Of a stretch of DNA of 64,000 nucleotides, positions 51,649 to 61,101 are shown one piece after another. This stretch comes from Idiomarina sp. PL1-037 (GTDB taxonomy: Bacteria > Pseudomonadota > Gammaproteobacteria > Enterobacterales > Alteromonadaceae): positions 1,674,001 to 1,738,000 of the forward strand of contig NZ_CP139873.1 in NCBI RefSeq assembly GCF_034422975.1, given 5' to 3'. Positions within the stretch are counted from its first letter, which is position 1; each line of letters starts with the position of its first letter. The notes under the pieces are model-generated. The model was not told where the DNA came from. It was given only the letters and a program-made list of their open reading frames with translations, and ran no database searches. A program made the position numbers and the translations under genes.

Positions 51649-54318
51649 TTATTTAAGCATTCCGCGCAATACGTAATGTAAGATACCACCACTTTTGTAG
51701 TAGCTCATTTCATTGCCGGTATCGATACGGCACTTAACCTCAAACTCAACTTCGCTTCCGTCTTTGCGTTTAGCAACAACTTTCAGCATCTGTCCAGGCT
51801 TGAGATTATCATCAAGACCTAAAATCGATATCTGCTCTTCGCCGGTCAGCTTGTGTTCTTTAACACCTTCACCTTCAGCAAATTGTAGCGGCAGAACGCC
51901 CATACCCACCAGATTAGAACGGTGAATACGTTCATAGCTCTCAGCCAATACGGCCTTAACCCCTAACAGCGTTGTACCTTTTGCTGCCCAGTCGCGGCTT
52001 GAACCGGTCCCGTACTCTTTACCAGCTAATACAACCAACGGCGTGTCATTTTCCATGTACTTCATGGCGGCATCGTAAATGGCCATTTGCTCGCCCGTTG
52101 GAATGTACTTGGTGTAACCACCTTCAACATCATCCAGCATCTGGTTTTTAATACGAATATTGGCAAAAGTACCGCGCATCATGACTTCGTGGTTACCACG
52201 ACGCGAACCATAAGAGTTAAAGTCTTTAATTTCGACGCCATTTTCCTGCAGATACTTACCTGCCGGTGAATCCGGTTTGATAGAGCCTGCCGGTGAAATG
52301 TGGTCGGTAGTAATTGAGTCAGCAAATACCGCCAGCACGTTAGCGTCTTTAATGTCGCTCGGTGCTTGCAATGGCTTATCAATACCTTCAAAGAACGGCG
52401 GATTTTTAACGTAGGTAGAGTCGTCCTGCCAGTTATAGGTATTGCCTTCAGCAACACTAATTGACTGCCATTCTTCATCACCTTCGAAGACTTCGCCATA
52501 TTCTTTGCCGAACATCTCGTTATCAACCATTTTCACAGCTTCAGCAATTTCTGAACTGCTAGGCCAGATGTCCTTCAAGAACACATCATTACCGTCTGAA
52601 TCTTTACCTAAAGGATCTTTACTCAAATCGGTACGTGTTGTACCTGACAGCGCATAGGCAACCACTAGCGGTGGTGACGCCAGCCAGTTAGCCTGGACTT
52701 CCGGATGCACTCTGCCTTCAAAGTTCCGGTTGCCTGACAACACAGAAGATACCGTCAAGCCACCTTCATTAATGGCCTGTGTTATTTCATCATCCAGCGG
52801 ACCGGAATTACCAATACAAGTGGTACATCCGTAGCCCACTAAGTTAAAACCAAGCTTATCTAAGTATTCATCTAAACCGGCTTTTTCGAAGTAGTCAGTA
52901 ACCACTTTAGAGCCCGGTGCCAGCGAGGATTTAACCCAGGGTTTACGCGTCAGACCTTTCTCTACGGCTTTCTTAGCAACCAAACCAGCCGCCATCATGA
53001 CACTCGGGTTTGATGTATTCGTACAAGACGTAATAGCCGCAATAACAACATCACCGTGCGATAAGGAATAATCCTTACCTTTCACTTGGACTTCTTTGTC
53101 TTTCTCACCCGATTTACCGTTAGTTTCCAGTATCAGGTCGAAATTACTGCCAAGCTGCTCCATATCCACCCGGTCCTGAGGACGTTTCGGACCAGCCAAT
53201 GAAGCCGTTACAGTACTTAAATCCAGCTCCAGCGTGTCAGTGAACTCCGGTTCATTGTCATTGTCGCGCCACAAACCCTGTGCTTTAGAGTATTTCTCAA
53301 CCAACTCAATGGTTTCTTCATCACGACCTGACAGACGGAAATAACGCAAGGTTTCGTCATCGACCGGGAAGAAACCACAGGTCGCGCCGTATTCAGGCGA
53401 CATGTTCGAAATCGTTGCGCGGTCAGCTAAGGGTAAGTTGTCCAGTCCCGGACCGTAAAACTCAACAAATTTACCGACTACGCCTTTTTCGCGCAGCATT
53501 TGGGTCACGGTTAAGACTAAGTCTGTCGCGGTTACACCTTCTTTCAGCGCGCCGGTCATACGGAAGCCGACAACTTCTGGTATTAACATGGAAACCGGCT
53601 GCCCCAGCATTGCCGCTTCAGCTTCAATACCGCCAACGCCCCAGCCTAATACGCCGATACCGTTGATCATAGTGGTGTGCGAGTCGGTACCAACCAAAGT
53701 GTCAGGGTAAGCAAAGGTTTTGCCGTCTTCTTCTTTCGTCCAGACACTCTTACCTAAGTACTCCAGGTTCACCTGGTGACAAATACCGGTACCCGGTGGT
53801 ACTACGCGGAAGTTTTCAAAGGCACCCTGCCCCCACTTCAGGAACTCGTAACGCTCTTTGTTACGTTCCATCTCGAAGCGGACGTTCTCTTTAAAAGCAC
53901 CTTCGGTTGCGTATTTGTCTACCATTACCGAGTGGTCAATAACCAGATCGACAGGGGACAATGGGTTAATGACTTCAGGGTCATGCCCGGCCTTCGCCAC
54001 AGCGTCTCGCATTGCGGCTAAATCGACAATGCCCGGAACACCGGTGAAGTCCTGCATCAGAACCCGCGCAGGACGGTACTGAATCTCGCGGTCAATTTTC
54101 TTCTTTTTCGACCAGTCGACCATGGCTTGCAAATCGTCTTTCGTGACGGTTTCGCCATCTTCATTACGCAATAAGTTTTCGAGTAAAACCTTCATTGAAG
54201 CAGGAAGTTTAGAAATGTCTCCTAAGGCTTCTTCTGCTTTAGGCAGGCTAAAATAATGAAAGGTTTTCCCTTTAACATCTAACGAACTTAAGGTTTTCAG
54301 ACTGTCTTTGCCTGACAT
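51649..54318 (-). CDS. acnA: Aconitate hydratase A
   Basis: 889 aa from the ATG at 54318 (MSGKDSLKTLSS), close to E. coli AcnA (891 aa). GGGAGAG lies 6 nt upstream; the longer reading is not needed. [4Fe-4S] ligands are in TSCTNTSNPSV and GCTTCIGNSGPL, and the C-terminal swivelling domain has EYGTGSSRDWAAKG. Interconverts citrate and isocitrate; AcnA is the stable stress-type isoform. Its Shine-Dalgarno is complementary to a C/U-rich block of the candidate small RNA. Divergent from tesB. Confidence 0.97.
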   Translation of the reverse strand: MSGKDSLKTLSSLDVKGKTFHYFSLPKAEEALGDISKLPASMKVLLENLLRNEDGETVTKDDLQAMVDWSKKKKIDREIQYRPARVLMQDFTGVPGIVDLAAMRDAVAKAGHDPEVINPLSPVDLVIDHSVMVDKYATEGAFKENVRFEMERNKERYEFLKWGQGAFENFRVVPPGTGICHQVNLEYLGKSVWTKEEDGKTFAYPDTLVGTDSHTTMINGIGVLGWGVGGIEAEAAMLGQPVSMLIPEVVGFRMTGALKEGVTATDLVLTVTQMLREKGVVGKFVEFYGPGLDNLPLADRATISNMSPEYGATCGFFPVDDETLRYFRLSGRDEETIELVEKYSKAQGLWRDNDNEPEFTDTLELDLSTVTASLAGPKRPQDRVDMEQLGSNFDLILETNGKSGEKDKEVQVKGKDYSLSHGDVVIAAITSCTNTSNPSVMMAAGLVAKKAVEKGLTRKPWVKSSLAPGSKVVTDYFEKAGLDEYLDKLGFNLVGYGCTTCIGNSGPLDDEITQAINEGGLTVSSVLSGNRNFEGRVHPEVQANWLASPPLVVAYALSGTTRTDLSKDPLGKDSDGNDVFLKDIWPSSSEIAEAVKMVDNEMFGKEYGEVFEGDEEWQSISVAEGNTYNWQDDSTYVKNPPFFEGIDKPLQAPSDIKDANVLAVFADSITTDHISPAGSIKPDSPAGKYLQENGVEIKDFNSYGSRRGNHEVMMRGTFANIRIKNQMLDDVEGGYTKYIPTGEQMAIYDAAMKYMENDTPLVVLAGKEYGTGSSRDWAAKGTTLLGVKAVLAESYERIHRSNLVGMGVLPLQFAEGEGVKEHKLTGEEQISILGLDDNLKPGQMLKVVAKRKDGSEVEFEVKCRIDTGNEMSYYKSGGILHYVLRGMLK

Positions 54319-54577
54319 ACGATTCTCTCCCATTCGCTTCCAAAGCGTCATTGTGAACTAAACGGTCTTTTAAATATAGACAAACAGAACCGTTTCAGCC
54401 ATCAAATATGTGCTTTGATGAAAACATAAATCAAAAGTTTGTTCCAATTAATTGCTGATTAAGTGCGCAGTTAAGCAACTATTTTTATTATAAATTGTGT
54501 TTATATTACATAGTCTGTAAAAAGTGTTTAAGATCAATCAGACATCAGTCTTAGCGAATTAAGTAAGGATATATTGG

Positions 54578-55438
54578 ATGAGTCAGGTACTCGATGATTT
54601 ACTCGACCTGCTAACCCTGGAAAGCATTGAGGACGGTCTTTACCGTGGGCAAAGTCAGGATTTAGGCTTTGGCGCAGTTTTTGGTGGTCAGGTTATTGGA
54701 CAGGCACTCTCGGCCGCTAAAGAAACATTACCTCAGGAACGAGTGTGCCATTCGTTTCACAGTTACTTTTTACGTCCGGGGGACGCCAAAAAGCCCATTG
54801 TTTATGACGTTGAAACCATACGTGACGGTAAAAGCTTTTCAGCACGCAGAGTCAAAGCCATACAATATGGTAAACCCATTTTTTACATGACGGCATCTTT
54901 CCAGCAGCAGGAAAATGGCTATGAGCATCAAGACACCATGCCTGAAGTGCCTGGCCCTGAAGGTTTAGTTTCAGATTTGGATATTTATCGCGAACACGAA
55001 GAGCTGATACCGGCTCCACTGCGCAAAAAGTTCATTTGCGATAAGCCTATAGAGATGCGCTTTGTTACCCCTTATAACCCATTCAAACCTGAAAAAGACG
55101 AACCGCGCCGTTATGTCTGGTTCAGAGCAAACGGAAACATGCCGGACGATCAGCGCGTGCACAAATATTTGCTGGCTTACGCGTCAGACTTCAACTTTTT
55201 GCCAACAGCACTGCAGCCTCATGGCGTCAGCTTTGCCCAACCCCATATGCAGGTTGCGACTGTTGATCATGCTATGTGGTTCCATCGCGATTTCCGTATG
55301 GATGACTGGCTGCTCTACGCAATAGACAGTCCTTCCGCCAGTGGTCAGCGTGGTTTAGTTCGTGGGCAAATATTTACACGTGACGGTGTATTGGTTGCGT
55401 CAACAATTCAGGAAGGTGTAATACGGGACCGCAGTTAA
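54578..55438 (+). CDS. tesB: Acyl-CoA thioesterase II
   Basis: 286 aa, same length as E. coli TesB. Double hot-dog fold. Conserved parts include GLYRGQSQDLGFGAVFGGQVIGQAL (first half, active region), CHSFHSYFLRPGD, and the second half DHAMWFHRDFRMDDWLLY with the catalytic aspartate area. Hydrolyses medium- and long-chain acyl-CoA in the cytoplasm. Preceded by AAGGA. Convergent with nupC. Confidence 0.96.
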   Translation: MSQVLDDLLDLLTLESIEDGLYRGQSQDLGFGAVFGGQVIGQALSAAKETLPQERVCHSFHSYFLRPGDAKKPIVYDVETIRDGKSFSARRVKAIQYGKPIFYMTASFQQQENGYEHQDTMPEVPGPEGLVSDLDIYREHEELIPAPLRKKFICDKPIEMRFVTPYNPFKPEKDEPRRYVWFRANGNMPDDQRVHKYLLAYASDFNFLPTALQPHGVSFAQPHMQVATVDHAMWFHRDFRMDDWLLYAIDSPSASGQRGLVRGQIFTRDGVLVASTIQEGVIRDRS

Positions 55439-55476
55439 ACGCGATCCCGGTATCAGGGCGTGTTAACGTATACTGA

Positions 55477-56685
55477 TTAGGTCAGGGAGACAAAGAAACC
55501 GGCAATTGCAGCACTCATCATATTTGCTAAAGTCGCTGCTAATAAAGCACGCATGCCTAAACGAGCAATGTCATGGCGCCGACTTGGCGCCATACCGCCT
55601 AACCCGCCAAGCAAAATGGCAATAGATGAAAAGTTCGCAAATCCGCAAAGCACGAAAGTAATAATTACCTGAGAGTTTTCACTTAGCTGATCTTTGTAAT
55701 TGACAAAATCGAGGAACGCAACGAATTCGTTAATAACCAACTTCTGGCCAATAAAGCTTCCCGCCAGATTCGCTTCATCCCAGCTTACGCCTAGTACGTA
55801 GGCAACCGGCTGAAATACATAACCAAAAATTTGTTGTAAGGTGAGTTCAGAATACCCAAACCAACCACCGACCCAGCCAAAAACGCCATTAATTAAAGCG
55901 ATCAAAGCAACAAAGGCTAATAGCATAGCGCCAACATTCATTGCTAACTGCAGGCCACTAGAAGCCCCTTGAGCTGCTGCGTCAATGACATTTGCAGAGT
56001 TATCTTCTACTTCAATTTCGTTGAGATCGTTACGTGGCTTTTCTGATTCAGGAATCATCATTTTAGCCATTAAGAATCCACCGGGCGCAGCCATAAAGCT
56101 AGCCGCAATAAGATACTTCAGCTCGATTCCGACTTCGGCTAACCCCGCAAGCACAGAGCCAGATACTGAGGCCATACCGCCCACCATAACCGCAAACAGC
56201 TCAGAGCGCGTCATCGTGCCGATAAATGGCCTGACCATCATAGGCGCCTCGGTTTGCCCCACGAAAATATTGGCAGCTGCTGACATCGATTCCGGGCGAC
56301 TCGTACCCAACAGCTTTTGCAACCCCCCGCCTAAAATGCGAATAATCCATTTCATAATGCCTAAATAGTACAAAACGGAAATAAGAGAAGAGAAGAAAAC
56401 AATGACCGACAAAACATGAATGGCAAAAACAAGACCAAACTCTTCTGATGCCAATCCACCAAATAAAAAGTTGATGCCTGCCTGAGTGTACCCAATGACC
56501 TCGGAAATCCCGGCCGCAAAACTCAGTAGCAGCTCTTTCCCTATAGTGGTATAGAGTACAATACATGCTAACCCTACTTGAATACCGAATGCTCCGAGAA
56601 CCGTTCGCCAGCGAATGGCTTTACGATCCGTTGACGCTAAATAGGCAACGAGAAAGATGACGGCAACGCCGAGAATACTATTCAT
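55477..56685 (-). CDS. nupC: Concentrative nucleoside transporter NupC
   Basis: 402 aa (E. coli 400). CNT-family carrier with about nine hydrophobic segments. Signatures are GQTEAPMMVRPF (substrate loop), MTRSELFAVMVGGMASVSGSVLAG and the C-terminal NFSSIAILLGGLGGMAP. Imports nucleosides with a cation. Follows udk by 13 nt on the minus strand; together they take up and phosphorylate uridine and cytidine for salvage. Confidence 0.95.
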   Translation of the reverse strand: MNSILGVAVIFLVAYLASTDRKAIRWRTVLGAFGIQVGLACIVLYTTIGKELLLSFAAGISEVIGYTQAGINFLFGGLASEEFGLVFAIHVLSVIVFFSSLISVLYYLGIMKWIIRILGGGLQKLLGTSRPESMSAAANIFVGQTEAPMMVRPFIGTMTRSELFAVMVGGMASVSGSVLAGLAEVGIELKYLIAASFMAAPGGFLMAKMMIPESEKPRNDLNEIEVEDNSANVIDAAAQGASSGLQLAMNVGAMLLAFVALIALINGVFGWVGGWFGYSELTLQQIFGYVFQPVAYVLGVSWDEANLAGSFIGQKLVINEFVAFLDFVNYKDQLSENSQVIITFVLCGFANFSSIAILLGGLGGMAPSRRHDIARLGMRALLAATLANMMSAAIAGFFVSLT

Positions 56686-56698
56686 AAAAGAACCAATT

Positions 56699-57331
56699 TT
56701 ATTCCGCCAGCAACTGACGTATTTTTGTTTTTATAATATCAATGGCGATTTCGTTTTGACCACCGCGAGTGACAACGAGATCGGCAAACTGCTTAGACGG
56801 GAATATAAAGTCAAAGAATGCGGGACGAACATACTGCTCATATTGCTCAGTAACCGACTGCAACGTACGTCCACGCTCTTCAATATCGCGCTTAATACGG
56901 CGCAGCAGACATATATCCAAAGGCGTGTCCATAAATACCGAGATATCAAACTGCTCACGTAACTTTTCATCAGTTAACAGCAAAATACCTTCAACCATTA
57001 CGACTTTCGCCGGAGCAACCCGTATCGATTCTTCCAGGCGGGTATGTGTAGTATGGCTGTACTGCGGCATATCAACCGCTTCACCGGCTTTTAACTGCCG
57101 CAAATGTTGCATCAGCAAATCGTGTTCGAAAGCAGCAGGCTGATCATAGTTAGTTAGCACCCGTTGCTCCATGGTCATATGACTCTGGTCACGGTAATAA
57201 GCGTCTTCGGCCAGAATAGCAATGCCGTCAGTTCCTAATTCAGCCACTAACTCCTGATACACCGTGGAGGCAAACAGGCTTTTTCCCGACGCTGACGCGC
57301 CAGCTATCGCTATCACTGTTATTTTACTCAC
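56699..57331 (-). CDS. udk: Uridine kinase
   Basis: 210 aa (E. coli 213). P-loop GASASGKS near the N-terminus, then EDAYYRD, NYDQPAAFEHDLL, VVMVEGILLL and RRIKRDIEERGRT, all typical. Phosphorylates uridine and cytidine to UMP and CMP. First gene of the udk-nupC salvage operon. Confidence 0.96.
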   Translation of the reverse strand: MSKITVIAIAGASASGKSLFASTVYQELVAELGTDGIAILAEDAYYRDQSHMTMEQRVLTNYDQPAAFEHDLLMQHLRQLKAGEAVDMPQYSHTTHTRLEESIRVAPAKVVMVEGILLLTDEKLREQFDISVFMDTPLDICLLRRIKRDIEERGRTLQSVTEQYEQYVRPAFFDFIFPSKQFADLVVTRGGQNEIAIDIIKTKIRQLLAE

Positions 57332-57546
57332 AAGCTTCCGTTTCTATTTGCTGAAAACCGGCGCAATTATCCTTGATTGTCTGTGTAATTAAAAGACTTG
57401 ACTGATACCTTTATTGTCATAACTTTCACCGATAATCTTTCATCTGTTTAATTTCGTTACAATTTAGCCTGAACTTCAACATGCATGTCAGTCCGCCCTC
57501 TCGTATAGTAAGTCTGCTAATAGTAAAAAATAATCCAGGAACCACT

Positions 57547-60321
57547 ATGAAAATGATGAAAACTATCACCGCTGTTGCGGTTGCGACAGCCCTTCTAGGT
57601 GGCTGCCAGTCAACCCAGTCGGCTAGTAACCAAGAGGCTGTCAGTCAGTCACAATTTCCAGAAGTAAAGGTCAACTACGAGACATTTACCTTGGATAACG
57701 GCTTAACTGTCGTTGTTCACGAAGATCGCAAAGCCCCTATTGTTTCGGTAAACGTTTGGTACGCCGTTGGCTCTAAAGACGAAAAAACCGGGCAAACCGG
57801 CTTTGCTCACTTATTTGAGCACTTAATGTTCAATGGCACTGAAAACTACGATGACGAATACTTCGGTCCTTTTGAGCGTGCAGGCGCTACAGAAATGAAC
57901 GGCACGACTAACAATGATCGTACTAATTACTTTGAGAACGTCCCTACGCCAGCACTTGATATGGCACTTTGGATGGAATCTGACCGTATGGGTCACCTGT
58001 TAGGAGCTGTAACTCAGGACAAGCTCGACGAACAGCGCGGCGTTGTACAAAATGAAAAACGTCAGGGTGAAGCTCAGCCTTATGGTAAGGCCTGGAGTTA
58101 TATCGCCGAACAAACCTTCCCAGAAGGACATCCCTACTCATGGTCCGTTATCGGCTCCATGGAAGACTTAAACGCCGCTTCTCTTGACGACGTACACCAA
58201 TGGTTTGAGGACTACTACGGCGCAGCCAACGCAGTCTTGGTTTTGGCCGGCGATATAGATGTTGAAACCGCGAAAGAAAAAGTCACCAAATACTTTGCCG
58301 ATATTGAACCTGGCAAGCCTCTTCAGAAGCAGGAAGCCTGGGTTGCCAAACGCGACGAACAAAAACGTTCAACTATGGAAGATCGCGTTCCGGCTCCACG
58401 AATTTATAAGGTTTGGAATACCGCACAGATGGGAACTTCCGACTCTGAGTACCTCAACCTTCTGGCCGATATTTTGGCTAACGGTAAAAACTCACGACTT
58501 TATGAGCGCCTAGTTTATAACGAACAAATTGCCAGCTCAGTGGGCGCATTCCAGTACGGTCGTAAACTGGCCGGTCAATTTATGATCACTGCCGACGCCA
58601 AGCCCGGTGTTGAACTTGAACAGATTGAAAAAATTATCGATGAAGAACTTGCACGCCTGATACAAGAAGGCCCGACAGCAGCAGAATTACAACGCACTAA
58701 ATTCAGCACCACGGCAGATTTTGTTCGTCGCGCTGAAAAAGTTGGTGGTTTCGGTGGCAAGTCCGACATACTCGCATCTGGCGCGGTCTATCATAATGAC
58801 CCAGGCTTTTACGAAAAAGAAATGAAGTGGACCAAACAAGCTTCAACCAACGATCTACAAAACGCCGCAGAGCAGTGGTTAAGTCATGGTGACTTCGTTC
58901 TTAACGTTGTGCCACAGCCTGAATATGCTACTCAGGAAACCAATGCCGATCGCTCACAATTACCTAACGTTGGCGACTTGCCACAGCTGGAATTGCCTGA
59001 AGTTAAAACCTTTACTTTATCCAATGGCTTAGAAGTTTACCTGGCACAGCGTAGCGATACTCCAACCATTGAAATGAGCATGGTGTTTGACAGCGGTTAT
59101 GCCTCAGATGCTGGCGGTAAACTCGGCACTGCAAGTTACACCATGTCGATGTTAAAAGAAGGTACAAGAAACTTAAGCGCGCTAGAGTTGAATGAACGTT
59201 TAGAGTCTTTAGGTACCAACTTAAATGCGTCGGCCAGCCTGGATAGTTCACGCATTAGCATGGACACACTCAGCGTTAACTTCGCTGAAAGTCTGGCGTT
59301 AATGAATGACGTTCTGCAAAATCCAGCCTTCTCTGAAGAAGAAATTGAGCGCAAGCGTTCAAACTGGATAGAAGGCATTCGCAAAGAAGAAGCACGCCCT
59401 CAAACTCAGGCTCTACGTGTTCTTCCTGGTTTGATGTTCGGTGACGGGCACGCTTATAGTCAGCCGTTAACAGGTTCAGGTACCGTTGAGTCTATCAAGT
59501 CTTTAACTCGTGAAGACTTGGTCGAGCATGCGCAAACCTGGTTACGTCCCGACAACGCCAAATTGGTTATCGTCGGTGATACAACCGTTGAGCAAGCTCA
59601 GTCACTATTAGAAGAGCAGTTCTCTAGTTGGCAGGCTCCGGCTTCTGATAAGCCAGAGAAGTCACTTGATGCTTCAATGGCCTCTGAAACCAACCGTGTT
59701 TTCCTTATCGATAAACCAGGGAATCCACAGTCTTTAATTATAGCCGGACAGCTGGCACCATCTGGTCAAGTTGATAACGCCGACACCATCGATGTTATGA
59801 ATACTATTCTTGGTGGTAGCTTTACCAGCCGTCTGAACATGAACTTACGTGAAGATAAAGGCTGGTCTTACGGTGCTCGTTCAATTTGGCTGGATAACGA
59901 AGGTCCGGGCTTGTTAATGGCTTTGGCACCAGTGCAAACTGACAAAACCAAAGAGTCGGTTGAGGAAATCATAAAAGAGTTTACTCAATACGAAGGCAAC
60001 AAGCCTGCTACAGAAGACGAACTCGCCAAAGTGATGGCTAATAAAACCGCTAAATTACCTGGTGCGTATGAAACTAAAGGTAGCCTGCTTAGCGGTTTGG
60101 TCAGTACCTTCAATAAAGGCAAAGACGTTGAATACCTGGAAGCTTATGGACAGCGCATCAACGCTATTACCCTTGACGATATCCAGGAAAGTGCCGATAA
60201 GGTTCTAAAACCTGACGCTATGACCTGGGTTATTGTTGGCGACTTAGCTGAGATTGAAGATAAGATCCGTGAACTTAACCTTGGGGAAGTAACTATCCTA
60301 AGTGAAGACGACATTAAATAA
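57547..60321 (+). CDS. M16-family zinc metalloprotease, predicted lipoprotein
   Basis: 924 aa from the ATG at 57547. Lipoprotein signal with lipobox LGGC (C20). The first M16 half carries the inverted zinc motif HXXEH (H88, E91, H92) and the downstream glutamate in RGVVQNEKRQGE. The second half (from about 505) lacks HXXEH and serves as the structural partner, as in pitrilysin-type two-repeat chains. It likely degrades peptides in the periplasm, anchored to the membrane. Monocistronic, with its own strong terminator. Confidence 0.92.
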   Translation: MKMMKTITAVAVATALLGGCQSTQSASNQEAVSQSQFPEVKVNYETFTLDNGLTVVVHEDRKAPIVSVNVWYAVGSKDEKTGQTGFAHLFEHLMFNGTENYDDEYFGPFERAGATEMNGTTNNDRTNYFENVPTPALDMALWMESDRMGHLLGAVTQDKLDEQRGVVQNEKRQGEAQPYGKAWSYIAEQTFPEGHPYSWSVIGSMEDLNAASLDDVHQWFEDYYGAANAVLVLAGDIDVETAKEKVTKYFADIEPGKPLQKQEAWVAKRDEQKRSTMEDRVPAPRIYKVWNTAQMGTSDSEYLNLLADILANGKNSRLYERLVYNEQIASSVGAFQYGRKLAGQFMITADAKPGVELEQIEKIIDEELARLIQEGPTAAELQRTKFSTTADFVRRAEKVGGFGGKSDILASGAVYHNDPGFYEKEMKWTKQASTNDLQNAAEQWLSHGDFVLNVVPQPEYATQETNADRSQLPNVGDLPQLELPEVKTFTLSNGLEVYLAQRSDTPTIEMSMVFDSGYASDAGGKLGTASYTMSMLKEGTRNLSALELNERLESLGTNLNASASLDSSRISMDTLSVNFAESLALMNDVLQNPAFSEEEIERKRSNWIEGIRKEEARPQTQALRVLPGLMFGDGHAYSQPLTGSGTVESIKSLTREDLVEHAQTWLRPDNAKLVIVGDTTVEQAQSLLEEQFSSWQAPASDKPEKSLDASMASETNRVFLIDKPGNPQSLIIAGQLAPSGQVDNADTIDVMNTILGGSFTSRLNMNLREDKGWSYGARSIWLDNEGPGLLMALAPVQTDKTKESVEEIIKEFTQYEGNKPATEDELAKVMANKTAKLPGAYETKGSLLSGLVSTFNKGKDVEYLEAYGQRINAITLDDIQESADKVLKPDAMTWVIVGDLAEIEDKIRELNLGEVTILSEDDIK

Positions 60322-60329
60322 TAATGTCT

Positions 60330-60361
60330 GCCCCCGGCCGAGAAGGCTGGGGGCTTTTTTT
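60330..60361 (+). terminator. Rho-independent terminator of the M16 protease gene
   Basis: Ten-pair stem GCCCCCGGCC / GGCTGGGGGC with one mismatch and a GAGAA loop, followed by seven T. The end of the T-run overlaps the stop codon of the convergent 2OG-Fe(II) oxygenase gene. Confidence 0.93.
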
Positions 60362-61055
60362 ATGGACCAAATAATTGCTCTGCGCGACTGTGCAGGATCC
60401 AACTGGTAAGAATGTATTTGTCGTTAGAAACTGGCGTTCTTCCCCTGTGAGTATGAGTAAAATACGCTGGTGCTATCACCATTTGACCCGCTTTAGGCTT
60501 TAGCGAACGCTCCTGATAATAAAAGTCCGTTTCTCCGCCATCATCCACATCATTCAGGTAATACATAAACAATAGAGCTCTGTGCAGTGGTTCAGTAGAG
60601 CCTTTTTGTGGATAAGCTTCGCAATGCCAGTAATTGTAATTACCTTTGCCTTTTCGATAACGCTGCATTTGTATTGCACCAACCCGAAACAGCTTTTGCA
60701 TAATTGCCATTTCGTTGCCTTTTGCGACTTCATCAAAGTTATCATTAGTCAAAGCAACTGGTTGTTTCGTTTTAGGGTGCTGGAGTGTCAGTGCGACAGG
60801 CCCAATTAAAGCAAACCGGTATTTCTTAAAGTACTCCAGAGCCTGGCGTGCTGTTGTCTGCTGGATTTTTAGCAACAATTCCTGATATTCAGGATGAGCA
60901 TTGAGCGATAAATCGGTACTGACCTTTTTCGTGGTATCCACCCCGCTACCCGTGCGGCCATCGAACGTGTGTGGAGACTGTTCAAAAACATCAATGAGTT
61001 GCTGGCATAGTTCGTTCGATAGCGCATTATCATAAGTTTCAATGAAATCATTCAT
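60360..61055 (-). CDS. 2OG-Fe(II) oxygenase, prolyl 4-hydroxylase-like
   Basis: 231 aa. The double-stranded beta-helix part spans about 125-225. The iron site reads HCE (H144, E146) instead of the usual HxD, with a distal histidine at 201 or 203 in FTHTHRGRTPVSNDKY and the 2-oxoglutarate-binding basic residue K213. YYLNDVDDGGETDF is a typical core strand. It would hydroxylate a protein or small molecule; the substrate is unknown. Single gene. Confidence 0.82.
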   Translation of the reverse strand: MNDFIETYDNALSNELCQQLIDVFEQSPHTFDGRTGSGVDTTKKVSTDLSLNAHPEYQELLLKIQQTTARQALEYFKKYRFALIGPVALTLQHPKTKQPVALTNDNFDEVAKGNEMAIMQKLFRVGAIQMQRYRKGKGNYNYWHCEAYPQKGSTEPLHRALLFMYYLNDVDDGGETDFYYQERSLKPKAGQMVIAPAYFTHTHRGRTPVSNDKYILTSWILHSRAEQLFGP

Positions 61056-61101
61056 AACAGTGACTTTATGGCCTTATGTCTTTTAAAAATCAACGGAGAG
61101 G

